From JAVKDP01 sp040222185 (lineage in GTDB: Bacteria > Bacteroidota > Rhodothermia > Balneolales > Balneolaceae), in the NCBI GenBank assembly GCA_040222185.1, contig JAVKDP010000113.1, forward strand, positions 1-13,946: 13,946 nt of DNA, given 5' to 3'. The notes below the pieces were generated by a model that was given only the letters and a program-made list of their open reading frames with translations, searched no databases and was not told the DNA's origin. Below are positions 1 through 7,690 of the stretch, one piece after another. Made by a program: the position numbers and the translations under genes. The stretch's first letter is position 1, and each line of letters starts with the position of its first letter.

Positions 1-936
1 GGATTTGGGCCACGAGGTATTGCAATGGCCGATGCTTTTACAGCCGTTACGTCTGAAGGCATTTACCCTTATTACAATCCAGCTCACGCTGCAATTCAGT
101 CAGATACCAAACAATTGGATTTAGCTGCTTCTTCTTTAGAATTTGACCGAATCTTTCAAACAGCAAGTCTCCAATTCAGGCTCCCTCCTAATGCTGGTTT
201 ATATGTGGGTATAATCAGAGCCGGGGTTAAAGATTTTGATGAACGTACCTTAAGTGGTTATCCGCTTGGAACATTTGATGCCTCTGAGTACCAGTTTACC
301 ACTGCTTTTGGAATCAATTTCAGTGAAAAGGTGAAAGCTGGGATTAGCTTCAAACTCAATTATGCGAATTACCATCCTGATCTGTCTTCTACTACAGGGG
401 TTGGGATAGATTTAGGCTTGCTCTATTTCATCAGGCCACATTTAAACTTCGGATTTACAATCCAGGATATGTTCGCAAACTACACGTGGAATTCTTCTGA
501 CCTTTATAATACTTCACAAGCACGGAATGTAGTAAACACTTTCCCTACTCGATTTAAGTGGGGATTGGCGTTCCAGAAGGAGAAATACACCATTTCAACA
601 GAGTTCGAAGTACAAGCCTATGTTTCTGAGGTTACTTTTCGCGAGGTATTTGTAAGTGGAAATAATTCTCCTACTATCTTCGAAAACAACAGAGAAATAA
701 ATACGAGCTCGGGAATATTTCGTTTGGGTGGTTCCTGGAACACTCATGAGCGCTTTACACTCCGTGGTGGCTATAAGCTAACGGATACTACTAATTCAGA
801 AAGTGGTTCTTTCAGTACAGGATTTTCTGTTCATTTACCTTTCGACTCTTTTGCGCCATCTATTGATTATGCTTTTGTAATCGAGCCGTACGGAGTTGCA
901 AACATGCACGTTTTTGCATTACGTTTACATTTATGA
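1..936 (+). CDS. PorV/PorQ-type outer-membrane beta-barrel protein, 5'-truncated by window edge
   Basis: The reading frame is open from base 1, so the gene starts upstream of the window; the ATG at 25 is internal. The first visible residues, GFGPRGIAMADAFTAV, followed by YPYYNPA, match the N-terminal signature of the PorV/PorQ family (G-x-R-x-x-A-M-x-x-A-F-T-A-V, then NPA), which normally lies just after the signal peptide. About 311 residues are visible, so only the signal peptide and a few residues are probably missing. The rest alternates short hydrophobic and polar strands with aromatic residues and glycine turns, as in a FadL-like 14-strand barrel, and ends in ALRLHL. Family members sit in the outer membrane; PorV works in type IX secretion, but many paralogues have no known role. 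The stop overlaps the next start as ATGA (933-936), so the two barrels are probably translated together. The family call is firm, the function open. Confidence 0.85.
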   Translation, partial: GFGPRGIAMADAFTAVTSEGIYPYYNPAHAAIQSDTKQLDLAASSLEFDRIFQTASLQFRLPPNAGLYVGIIRAGVKDFDERTLSGYPLGTFDASEYQFTTAFGINFSEKVKAGISFKLNYANYHPDLSSTTGVGIDLGLLYFIRPHLNFGFTIQDMFANYTWNSSDLYNTSQARNVVNTFPTRFKWGLAFQKEKYTISTEFEVQAYVSEVTFREVFVSGNNSPTIFENNREINTSSGIFRLGGSWNTHERFTLRGGYKLTDTTNSESGSFSTGFSVHLPFDSFAPSIDYAFVIEPYGVANMHVFALRLHL

Positions 937-1871
937 AAAAACTCAGTTCACTCTTAGTAGCACTTATATTTAGCCCGGTTCTGTTTGCCCAATCAGGCCT
1001 TCAATTATTGCAAATTGCTCCTACACCCCAGGAACTTTCTCGTTCTGAGGCTTCTGTAGCCACTCCTAATGGCTCTGCATCCATATATTCTAACCCGGCT
1101 TTACTAGCTCTCTCCGAACACACTACTATCGGGCTTGGATATACAAACTGGATCTCGGACTCAAACAACCTCTTTGGTGGTATTAACTTTAAGAAAAGCA
1201 ATCGGGCTGTAGCCTTTTCTTTCTATACTTCTGGTGTTTCAGGGTTGGAACAAAGAGATGGACCAGGTGAGTCAAATGGTAGCTTTGATATACAGTATTT
1301 ATCTATTTCCGGTGCTTATGCTTATGATTTTAAATTGTTAGCTGTTGGAGTTTCCGCGCACTATTTGAATGAGGAAATTTTCCCTTACCGTGCCACCGGT
1401 TATGCTTTTAATGCGGGTATTGCCAGTTCTTTTCTGGATGAAAAGCTCAGAGTTGGTGCTTCTATTCAAAATATTGGTGAAATGGAGGAGTTAAACGAAG
1501 TTTCTACTGAACTGCCTACTTCATTTACGATTGGTTTTTCCGCTGATGTATTAGAGTTTAGCCATTATAAAAAGCCGGACCTCCCTATCTCAATAACTGT
1601 AATGGCAGATTTTGTTTCCCCTATCGAAACGAATGACCGGGATAGCTTTACAGATTACAACCCTGAGGAAAACTTTTTCAATTTCGGAGTCGGGTTTGTT
1701 GTAGCTGAAGTTGTTGAAATTAATGGTGGCTATAAGACGGGCGATAATACTCGGCCATATTCTTTTGGTCTGGGATTAATCACTGATAAAGTGACTTTTA
1801 ATTATGCATTAATCCCTTTTAATACCGGTTTTGGAACGGTACATTCAATTGGTATTCAATATCAATTGTAG
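933..1871 (+). CDS. PorV/PorQ-type outer-membrane beta-barrel protein (second of a tandem pair)
   Basis: This 312-residue protein begins with a clear Sec signal peptide (MKKLSSLLVALIFSPVLFA, cleavage likely after Ala19). The mature start carries the PorV/PorQ-type segment ELSRSEASVATPNGSASIYSNPA at about residues 35-57, the counterpart of the NPA motif in the preceding gene. The remainder looks like amphipathic beta strands rich in Gly, Tyr and Phe, such as the strand ending VSAHYLNEE, and closes with HSIGIQYQL, a typical barrel end. It belongs to the same broad family as its neighbour but has diverged from it strongly. The start overlaps the upstream stop by four bases (ATGA). The next gene begins 15 bases downstream, so the barrel appears to be cotranscribed with glycan genes. 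Outer-membrane location is confident; whether it is a type IX secretion component, a transporter or a scaffold cannot be told. Confidence 0.85.
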   Translation: MKKLSSLLVALIFSPVLFAQSGLQLLQIAPTPQELSRSEASVATPNGSASIYSNPALLALSEHTTIGLGYTNWISDSNNLFGGINFKKSNRAVAFSFYTSGVSGLEQRDGPGESNGSFDIQYLSISGAYAYDFKLLAVGVSAHYLNEEIFPYRATGYAFNAGIASSFLDEKLRVGASIQNIGEMEELNEVSTELPTSFTIGFSADVLEFSHYKKPDLPISITVMADFVSPIETNDRDSFTDYNPEENFFNFGVGFVVAEVVEINGGYKTGDNTRPYSFGLGLITDKVTFNYALIPFNTGFGTVHSIGIQYQL

Positions 1872-1886
1872 TCTTCTTCTCTTTCT

Positions 1887-2909
1887 ATGGAGGTCAAATT
1901 AATTTCGGAGCTTTATTCCCGGGTTACTAACCCTGTTTCTACTGTATATGTAGTGCCTCTTATCCGATATGACTTCAAGAAGACCGACTATCTCTATCTT
2001 TTTTATAAGGGTCTTATTGAGGGCAGCAGTGATATAAAGCTTAAGGATTTAAGTGTTTTTGCACATATAAGAATGGTATTTGGGGCTCTTCTAAACCAAA
2101 ATACTATTCTGCATTATCATTGGCTGGAGTTCCAGGATATGAAGTCGCTTTTGGGAATGCCATATAAGCTGCTCTGTATTGCCTTGTATAAATTACTAGG
2201 TGGGCATATAGTATGGACTATTCACAACCTAACTCCTCATGATAAACGTTTTCTTTCTCTTCATAGGAGTATTCACCAATGGATGGCAAAGAAAGCATCT
2301 GTTTTACACGTACATTCTGGAAGTGTTGTTGAAAGAGTTTCTGATTTCCTTGATGTTGATGAATCAAAGTGTATAGTACTTGCTCATCCGGAATTTCCTT
2401 CAGTTACAGTATCAAAAAAAGAAGCCATTGAACGCTTTTCAAAAAACTACTCAATTGGCACAGAACGATTTAAGACTCCCACCTTTCTCATATTCGGAGG
2501 TTTAAGCGCCTATAAAGGGATTGAAGAAATCGCCAAAATTTTAAATGGTGAAACTTCTCCTTTTGCACTTCTGATTGCAGGACCTTTTAAAAAAGGTCAG
2601 GGCGTACTTGAGGATAAACTCACAAAGATGGCTGAAACAGATGAACGAATAATTCTGATTCCAGCATTCATTCCCGAGGAGGATTATCCACTACTATTTA
2701 GTGCTTCTGATATTTGCGTATTCAATTATGATGATATCCTTACTTCCGGGGGCATAGAAATGGCCCTGGCATATAAGAAACAAATTATAGCGCCATATAA
2801 AGGTAGTTTGAGTGATTATGAAGGTTTATCAAACGTTTCTCTATTCAATTCGCCAGGAGAACTGAAAGAGCTTATTAGTCATTTTCTTAAAGTAGGAGCT
2901 GATGGCTAA
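1887..2909 (+). CDS. Divergent GT4-like (GT-B fold) glycosyltransferase
   Basis: This 340-residue protein has the two-domain layout of a GT-B retaining glycosyltransferase. The N-terminal half has an HYHWLE segment (about 76-81) and TIHNLTPHD (111-119), the His-rich acceptor-side motifs often seen in GT4-type enzymes. The C-terminal nucleotide-sugar domain opens with FGGLSAYKGIEE (203-213) and continues with AGPF and SASDICVFNYDDILTSGGIEMALAY. The usual E-x7-E pair appears as Asp283-x7-Glu291. There is no signal peptide and no clear transmembrane segment, so it probably acts on lipid-linked glycan at the inner face of the cytoplasmic membrane. No Shine-Dalgarno precedes the ATG; the 15-base gap is pyrimidine-rich. 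The stop overlaps the flippase start by 8 bases. Donor and acceptor sugars cannot be predicted. Confidence 0.8.
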   Translation: MEVKLISELYSRVTNPVSTVYVVPLIRYDFKKTDYLYLFYKGLIEGSSDIKLKDLSVFAHIRMVFGALLNQNTILHYHWLEFQDMKSLLGMPYKLLCIALYKLLGGHIVWTIHNLTPHDKRFLSLHRSIHQWMAKKASVLHVHSGSVVERVSDFLDVDESKCIVLAHPEFPSVTVSKKEAIERFSKNYSIGTERFKTPTFLIFGGLSAYKGIEEIAKILNGETSPFALLIAGPFKKGQGVLEDKLTKMAETDERIILIPAFIPEEDYPLLFSASDICVFNYDDILTSGGIEMALAYKKQIIAPYKGSLSDYEGLSNVSLFNSPGELKELISHFLKVGADG

Positions 2910-4302
2910 ACTAAAGGATAAAGTATTCAGGATAGCTTTTGGGGATATATTAGGCCGTGGATTTGGGGTTATTACTACCATTTATCTTGCTCGTGTACTT
3001 GGGGCTGAGTCGTTTGGGTTAATTACCGTAGCTCTTTCTTTCCTTGGTTATTCAATATGGTTTGCAGACCTGGGTTTACTGAATATTGGTGCCAGGGAAA
3101 TGGCAAAAAAGGAAGAAAGCAGAGCTTTCAGGGCAGGGGAAATATTTCTTTTTAAAATTGTTTTGGGGCTAGTTGTACTGAGCTTTTTACAATGGATTGT
3201 TCCTCAGTTACCTATAGAATCACTTCAAAAGAGGATTATTCTCGGATTTTCTTATGCCCTTATTCCCTACTCTTTTTTGATGGAATGGTATTATAATGGA
3301 AAGCAGTTTTTTGGGAAAGTTGCTCTTTCTAAAATAGTTAATGGATTCGTTTACCTGGCCCTGGTAATATTCCTTGTTAAGTCGGAAGCTGACCTGGAGT
3401 CTGTTCCAATTCTGTACACATCCGGTCTAAGTGCTTCCGCGTTTATTCTATTGCTTTTTTCAATTAAAGAGAACCCGTTTAAGCAAGGTCTTAGAAGTTT
3501 TGGAATTTTTAAAGAGTTATTTAATTCTGCTTTTATACTTGGTCTGGGATCATTTTTCTCACAAGTTTTACAACTACTTCCTCCTTTAGCAATCGGTCTC
3601 TTTTTATCAGTTAGAGATGCGGGTATTTACGGTGCTGCTATCCGGATAATTTTCATCGTTATGCTGCTGGATAAGATATTCGTGAATCTGCTACTTCCTA
3701 ACCTTTCTTCTAAATGGGAGTTGAATAAGACCCTGGCTACTGAAAACCTGAACAAGGTATATCGAATTCTACCTTTTATAGGAGGAGTTTGCTCATTATC
3801 AATTGCTGTAGCCTCTCCTGATATAATATCACTGGTATATGGAAACGAATATGCTGAGAGCTCGGGAGTACTTGCTGTTCTGACAATTCTCCTGTTCTTC
3901 ACTTTCCAGAATAGCTTATTCACTTTTGGCTTAATTGCAATCGGAAAAGACAAAGAGTTTCTCTATTCCACAGTAGTTAGTGGGTCGCTTACCATACTTA
4001 TGATCTTATTGTCAGCAAGCTTTGGTTCCCTGATCACAGTTGCTATTGTTATTTCTGCCTCTGAAATCCTGATCACACTTATTTCATTTACGTGGTTCAG
4101 TAGGTTTGTTGATATTAAATCTATTGCTCCGACAATTATAACCCTTTTTGTTGGTCTGGCTCTTTTCTATGCGAGTACAGTTCTTCTGCTCCCTTCATAT
4201 CTTGAAGCAATCCTGGTTCTGTTTATTTTCGTACCAATGCTTTTTATACTCAAGGTATGCTCTGTGGATGATTTAAAATGGCTTAAGGAGAAATTGGGAT
4301 AA
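2902..4302 (+). CDS. Wzx-type oligosaccharide flippase (Polysacc_synt / MOP superfamily)
   Basis: This is a 466-residue, strongly hydrophobic membrane protein with about 12-14 predicted helices. Its N-terminus (VFRIAFGDILGRGFGVITTIYLARVLG, then ESFGLITVALSF and FADLGLLNIGAREMAK) is the classic start of Wzx-like flippases of the MOP superfamily, which move undecaprenyl-linked sugar units across the cytoplasmic membrane. A second repeat of the fold begins near residue 210 (SAFILGLGSFFSQVLQLLPPLAIGLFL). The length is usual for the family. The gene overlaps the upstream glycosyltransferase by 8 bases; AGGAG lies just 3 bases before the ATG, inside upstream coding sequence, so translational coupling is likely. 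The stop shares one base with the next start (TAATG). The lipid-linked substrate is unknown. I leave the symbol empty because wzx is used for many unrelated substrates. Confidence 0.9.
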   Translation: MAKLKDKVFRIAFGDILGRGFGVITTIYLARVLGAESFGLITVALSFLGYSIWFADLGLLNIGAREMAKKEESRAFRAGEIFLFKIVLGLVVLSFLQWIVPQLPIESLQKRIILGFSYALIPYSFLMEWYYNGKQFFGKVALSKIVNGFVYLALVIFLVKSEADLESVPILYTSGLSASAFILLLFSIKENPFKQGLRSFGIFKELFNSAFILGLGSFFSQVLQLLPPLAIGLFLSVRDAGIYGAAIRIIFIVMLLDKIFVNLLLPNLSSKWELNKTLATENLNKVYRILPFIGGVCSLSIAVASPDIISLVYGNEYAESSGVLAVLTILLFFTFQNSLFTFGLIAIGKDKEFLYSTVVSGSLTILMILLSASFGSLITVAIVISASEILITLISFTWFSRFVDIKSIAPTIITLFVGLALFYASTVLLLPSYLEAILVLFIFVPMLFILKVCSVDDLKWLKEKLG

Positions 4303-4304
4303 TG
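4285..4304 (+). promoter_or_regulatory. Shine-Dalgarno-like site for the deacetylase-like gene
   Basis: AAGGAG at 4285-4290 lies 11 bases before the ATG at 4302, inside the end of the flippase gene. Most genes in this window have no such site, so it stands out, although the spacing is long. It supports the start at 4302, which also shares a base with the flippase stop (TAATG). Confidence 0.5.
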
Positions 4305-5843
4305 AAAAGGCTTTGTATTGGGATTATTAATCTTACCCCGGGATGGAAAGTAATTCTTGATCAAATGGGAGTTTGGTATGAAAAGATATCTGACATCTCC
4401 GATGTATCAAGCCGCTACTCGGTAATAATCTTAAATGCTTCGTTATCTGAAGATGAAGAACAAAAACTCCATGAGTTTACAGATGGCGGCGGATCTGTAC
4501 TCGAGACTATGGGTGGCACAACTTTTTCTTATGCTCGTTTTACGGCGGTTAAGAAAGTAGAACGCCTTGTGAATCCAAAAACCATCCCATTTTTAAATCA
4601 TATTCCTTTCATAGATGTGTATGCGAAAGCTGAACTCTATAATGGAATGGATAATTTTGATGGTATTATTGATTTCGAGAAACATGAAAAAGGTATTGTC
4701 TGTAACCTCGGCTTGAATCCTGATGAGCTGATTTCTGATAACTCATTTTCACGTAAACGTTTTCTTAATAAGGAAGATCAGCACCCTGATGAATTGGTTA
4801 GTAATGCCTCAAAAGCCAGTATAACAGAACTTCTTATCTCTATTTTAAAGGAACTCCACTTTCAGCAGGGACTCCCCTTTGTCAATAAATGGACTTCTCC
4901 TAAAGAAAAACCCATCTTCGCTTTCAGAATAGATAGCGATTTCGGAACCGAGGAATCGATTACTAAACTCTATGAGGCAGGCAAAGCTCATAACATCCCT
5001 ATGACGTGGTTTCTCCATGTAGAAGCACATGAAGACTGGCTTTCAGTATTCCACGACTTTAAAGGGCAGGAAATAGCGCTACATGGTTATGAGCATGGCA
5101 CTTCTGATTCATATGAAAACATATTCAACAATATTGAGAAAGGCCTGCAGGTCTTGAAAGATGCTGACTTTAACCCTCAGGGTTTCTGTGTTCCCTATGC
5201 AATCTGGAATGACTCGTTGGCTGAAGTCTTAAAAAAGTTCGAGTTCGCATACAGTTCCGAATTTACCGTAGGCTATGACGGGTTACCATTTCAGCCTCTT
5301 CACCAGAATGAAGAAATGGATACTCTCCAGATTCCTATCCACCCGATTTGTACAGGCAGTTTAAATAGAAAACGCATACCTGTTGATGGCATGAGGGAGT
5401 ATTTCTTAAAGATATTAGCTAATAAGGTTGCCAGGTTTGAACCTGCTGTATTTTACCATCACCCCTTACAGCCCGGAACAGAACTTTGGAATGATGTATT
5501 TAAATCTGTTAATGAACTGGGACTATGTACATTAAGTTTTTCAGAGTATGCAACATTCTGGAAAAAGAGAAATAGCACTTCATTTGAAGCATATCTTGAT
5601 ACAGATTCAACTTCGGTTTCTATATCTGGTGAGCTAAATGATTTGTTTCTCCAGGTTTCTGGTTCTCATTCAACGTTTGATCTTGTTAAGTCGAATATTG
5701 ACCAGGAAGTTAAAAGTTCCGGGAAATTTGAGTATCATCAAACCTCTCAGCCTGAAATAGCAGAACTTGATCAATTAAAATCAGGTAAGCTTCAGCTACT
5801 TAAAACCTCATTACTGGATTGGAGAAACAGGAAAAAACTATGA
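4302..5843 (+). CDS. NodB-fold polysaccharide deacetylase-like protein with N-terminal Rossmann-like domain
   Basis: This 513-residue protein has three visible parts. Residues 1-90 look like an alpha/beta, glutamine-amidotransferase-like domain (RLCIGIIN, YSVIILNAS, then EDEEQKLHEFTDGGGSVLE). Residues 205-420 form a NodB-like domain: motif 1 RIDSDFG (Asp211, Asp213), motif 2 HGYEH (metal ligands His261 and His265), motif 3 as VPYAIW, which lacks the usual Arg, and a late FYHHPL (His386/387) where the catalytic His normally sits. Residues 430-513 are a short, apparently beta-rich tail. NodB enzymes remove N- or O-acetyl groups from sugars in a metal-dependent way. No signal peptide or membrane anchor is seen, so it may act on precursors in the cytoplasm. 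AAGGAG (4285-4290) is a rare good ribosome-binding site here. Activity is likely but unproven. Confidence 0.75.
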   Translation: MKRLCIGIINLTPGWKVILDQMGVWYEKISDISDVSSRYSVIILNASLSEDEEQKLHEFTDGGGSVLETMGGTTFSYARFTAVKKVERLVNPKTIPFLNHIPFIDVYAKAELYNGMDNFDGIIDFEKHEKGIVCNLGLNPDELISDNSFSRKRFLNKEDQHPDELVSNASKASITELLISILKELHFQQGLPFVNKWTSPKEKPIFAFRIDSDFGTEESITKLYEAGKAHNIPMTWFLHVEAHEDWLSVFHDFKGQEIALHGYEHGTSDSYENIFNNIEKGLQVLKDADFNPQGFCVPYAIWNDSLAEVLKKFEFAYSSEFTVGYDGLPFQPLHQNEEMDTLQIPIHPICTGSLNRKRIPVDGMREYFLKILANKVARFEPAVFYHHPLQPGTELWNDVFKSVNELGLCTLSFSEYATFWKKRNSTSFEAYLDTDSTSVSISGELNDLFLQVSGSHSTFDLVKSNIDQEVKSSGKFEYHQTSQPEIAELDQLKSGKLQLLKTSLLDWRNRKKL

Positions 5844-6865
5844 AAGTCGGGTTTATTGCTCCTTTAGGAATTGCTGCTGTAAATGGTGGAGTCAGAACCC
5901 AGGCCCAGCAAACTGCTATTCACCTTGAAAAGCTTGGTGTTGAAGTTCAGTTCATTTCCACATGGAGTGATTCTCTTTATGTAGATCTTGTTCATGTTTT
6001 TGTAGCCGGACCAGATACTTTGGGTATTATAAAAAGATGCACTGAGCTGGGAATAAAAGTAGTTCTGTCGCCTGTCTTCTTTTCAAACCGATCTGCTTCT
6101 ACTATTTCAACAAGCCTTAAAGTTGAAAAGATACTCTCAGCTATTGGCTCAGGTATTCGATCTGATTTCGGTATTAAGGCGCAAGCATGTAGCCTTGCAG
6201 ATAAAGTGTTACCGAATACCAATGCTGAAAAAGAGTTAATACATAACGGTTTTGGAATTTCTACCAGGAAAATTGAAGTGGTTCCTAATGGCGTTGAATT
6301 GAGGTTTGCTGAAGCTACACCGGATTTATTTACAGACACTTATGGTATTAAGGATTTTGTACTATTCGTAGGTCAATCTGGAGCACCGAGAAAGAATGTG
6401 ATTAAACTCCTTGAAGTAGCTCCATCTATTAATTCCCAAGTTGTAATCATAGGATCTTTTTATGATGACGAGTATGGAAGTCGCTGCAAGACTTTAGCTA
6501 ATAAAGCATCCAATGTTACTTTGATTGAAACCCTGGAGCATAATTCCGAGCTACTGGAATCAGCTTATGCCACTTGCCATACGTTCATACTTCCCTCCTT
6601 GTTTGAAACTCCAGGTATTGCCGCGATGGAAGCTGCTTTAACAGGAGCTAATGTAGTTATTACCAATAAGGGAGGAACCGAAGACTATTTTGGGAATTTT
6701 GCAGAATATGTTTCTCCATCTTCACTCACATCAATCAAAAAAGGTCTCAATAAGTCACTTGCAAAAGGAAAGCAAAGCTCCTTAGCTGCACATATTAAAG
6801 ATAGCTTCTCCTGGGAAGTTGTTGCCAGTAAAACACTGGCTGTCTATAAAGGTTTAGTTGATTAA
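5840..6865 (+). CDS. GT4-family glycosyltransferase (GT-B fold)
   Basis: I start this gene at the ATG at 5840 rather than the in-frame TTG at 5819: the ATG overlaps the upstream stop as ATGA (5840-5843), and the protein then begins MKVGFIAPLG, a normal first beta strand. The 341-residue product has the GT4 marks: NGGVRTQA (15-22, glycine-rich loop after strand 1), VVPNGVE (147-153), VGQSGAPRKN at the start of the donor domain (177-186), and the nucleotide-sugar motif FETPGIAAMEA with Glu256-x7-Glu264, followed by GGTEDYFG. It is a retaining transferase that probably adds a sugar to lipid-linked glycan on the cytoplasmic side. It is the last gene of the plus-strand block, and its stop overlaps the convergent pssA stop by 4 bases. 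The family is certain; the sugar is not known. Confidence 0.92.
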   Translation: MKVGFIAPLGIAAVNGGVRTQAQQTAIHLEKLGVEVQFISTWSDSLYVDLVHVFVAGPDTLGIIKRCTELGIKVVLSPVFFSNRSASTISTSLKVEKILSAIGSGIRSDFGIKAQACSLADKVLPNTNAEKELIHNGFGISTRKIEVVPNGVELRFAEATPDLFTDTYGIKDFVLFVGQSGAPRKNVIKLLEVAPSINSQVVIIGSFYDDEYGSRCKTLANKASNVTLIETLEHNSELLESAYATCHTFILPSLFETPGIAAMEAALTGANVVITNKGGTEDYFGNFAEYVSPSSLTSIKKGLNKSLAKGKQSSLAAHIKDSFSWEVVASKTLAVYKGLVD

Positions 6866-6875
6866 CTAAAATCCT
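6850..6875. terminator. Palindrome over two convergent stop codons, possible weak bidirectional terminator
   Basis: TTTAGTT (6853-6859) and AACTAAA (6864-6870) form a perfect 7-bp stem around a GATT loop. AGG (6850-6852) can extend it by pairing with CCT (6873-6875) across a 2-base bulge. The structure contains both stop codons (plus TAA 6863-6865, minus TAA 6864-6862). It is AT-rich with only three-base T tails, so it is weak as an intrinsic terminator; its placement is the main argument. Confidence 0.35.
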
Positions 6876-7689
6876 GGAAGGGCTCGTTCTCTCCGGTATA
6901 GTCGTCTTTGAAGAAACGCATAGCTCCTCCTATCACTCCTTTAGAGATATAAATCACTATGGCAATAATTAATCCATATTCCTTAAAGAGAATCATAAGT
7001 AGTAAATAGGATAAGAAGAGAAAGAAATTGAATTTCTTGTTCTTGATAGACTCTCTGTCAAATCTTGGAATTTTATCAAATGGAATGGTGCTCACCATTA
7101 GGAAGGAAACAATTACAACCAAAGGTACCAGAACGGTATATACTCCATTATTGAAGTATTCAAACAAGGTCAAATCGTCTCTGAAGGTTAAAAAGAATGC
7201 AATTAGGATTATTGCCTGGGAAGGAATTGGAAGACCTATAAAGGTATCCTTAGAAGGCGTGAGCCTTGCATTTACATTGAATCGAGCTAGACGCACAGCT
7301 CCACAAAGTGGAGGAATGGCACTTATTATCACACCAAGGAAGTTGAACTCATATAAAGCAAAGTTATAAATCAGGAATCCCGGAGCTACTCCAAATGAAA
7401 CCACGTCGCTTAAAGAATCCAGTTCTATCCCAAAGTCACTATCTGCATTAGCCAGTCGGGCCATTAATCCATCAAATACATCAAACAAACCAGCTGCCAT
7501 TATGAGCCAGGCTCCCATAAACAGATTACCTTCAGAAATAGAAATAATAGCTAAGAATCCACAGAAGAGATTCATCAGGGTGAAGAAACTGGGAACAGCA
7601 ATCCTGGGGTTAACAGGCGGCCTGCTTTGTTTTAGCTTTTCACGACGTTGTTTAAAGGTGTTATATTTTTTCTGAATCGGGTATTTCAT
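6862..7689 (-). CDS. pssA: CDP-diacylglycerol--serine O-phosphatidyltransferase
   Basis: PssA joins CDP-diacylglycerol and L-serine to give phosphatidylserine and CMP in the cytoplasmic membrane. The 275-residue protein has the complete CDP-alcohol phosphatidyltransferase motif D-x2-DG-x2-AR-x8-G-x3-D-x3-D at residues 70-95 (Asp70, Asp73, Gly74, Ala77, Arg78, Gly87, Asp91, Asp95). Next comes the usual VVSFGVAPG, then AVRLARFNV and FIGLPIPSQA, which point to the serine-using subgroup. About eight hydrophobic segments follow a basic N-terminal stretch (residues 7-29). It is the last gene of the dxr-rseP-psd-pssA run and begins one base after the psd stop, so the enzyme and the decarboxylase that uses its product are made from one transcript. 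The ATG start has no Shine-Dalgarno. Its 3' end overlaps the convergent glycosyltransferase by 4 bases. Confidence 0.95.
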   Translation of the reverse strand: MKYPIQKKYNTFKQRREKLKQSRPPVNPRIAVPSFFTLMNLFCGFLAIISISEGNLFMGAWLIMAAGLFDVFDGLMARLANADSDFGIELDSLSDVVSFGVAPGFLIYNFALYEFNFLGVIISAIPPLCGAVRLARFNVNARLTPSKDTFIGLPIPSQAIILIAFFLTFRDDLTLFEYFNNGVYTVLVPLVVIVSFLMVSTIPFDKIPRFDRESIKNKKFNFFLFLSYLLLMILFKEYGLIIAIVIYISKGVIGGAMRFFKDDYTGENEPFQDFS

Positions 7690-7690
7690 C

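Noticed and set aside
3627..3953. A 108-codon open frame on the minus strand inside the flippase gene
   Set aside because: It is antisense to a clear Wzx-type protein, with no recognisable motif.
5819..5839. TTG at 5819 as the start of the second glycosyltransferase
   Set aside because: The ATG at 5840 forms an ATGA overlap with the upstream stop and places the first beta strand at the N-terminus.
5992..6339. A 115-codon open frame on the minus strand inside the second glycosyltransferase gene
   Set aside because: It lies wholly antisense to a gene with clear GT4 motifs and its translation matches nothing I recognise.
7028..7369. A 113-codon open frame on the plus strand inside pssA
   Set aside because: It is antisense to the conserved PssA membrane segments; the composition is that of a reverse-strand shadow.
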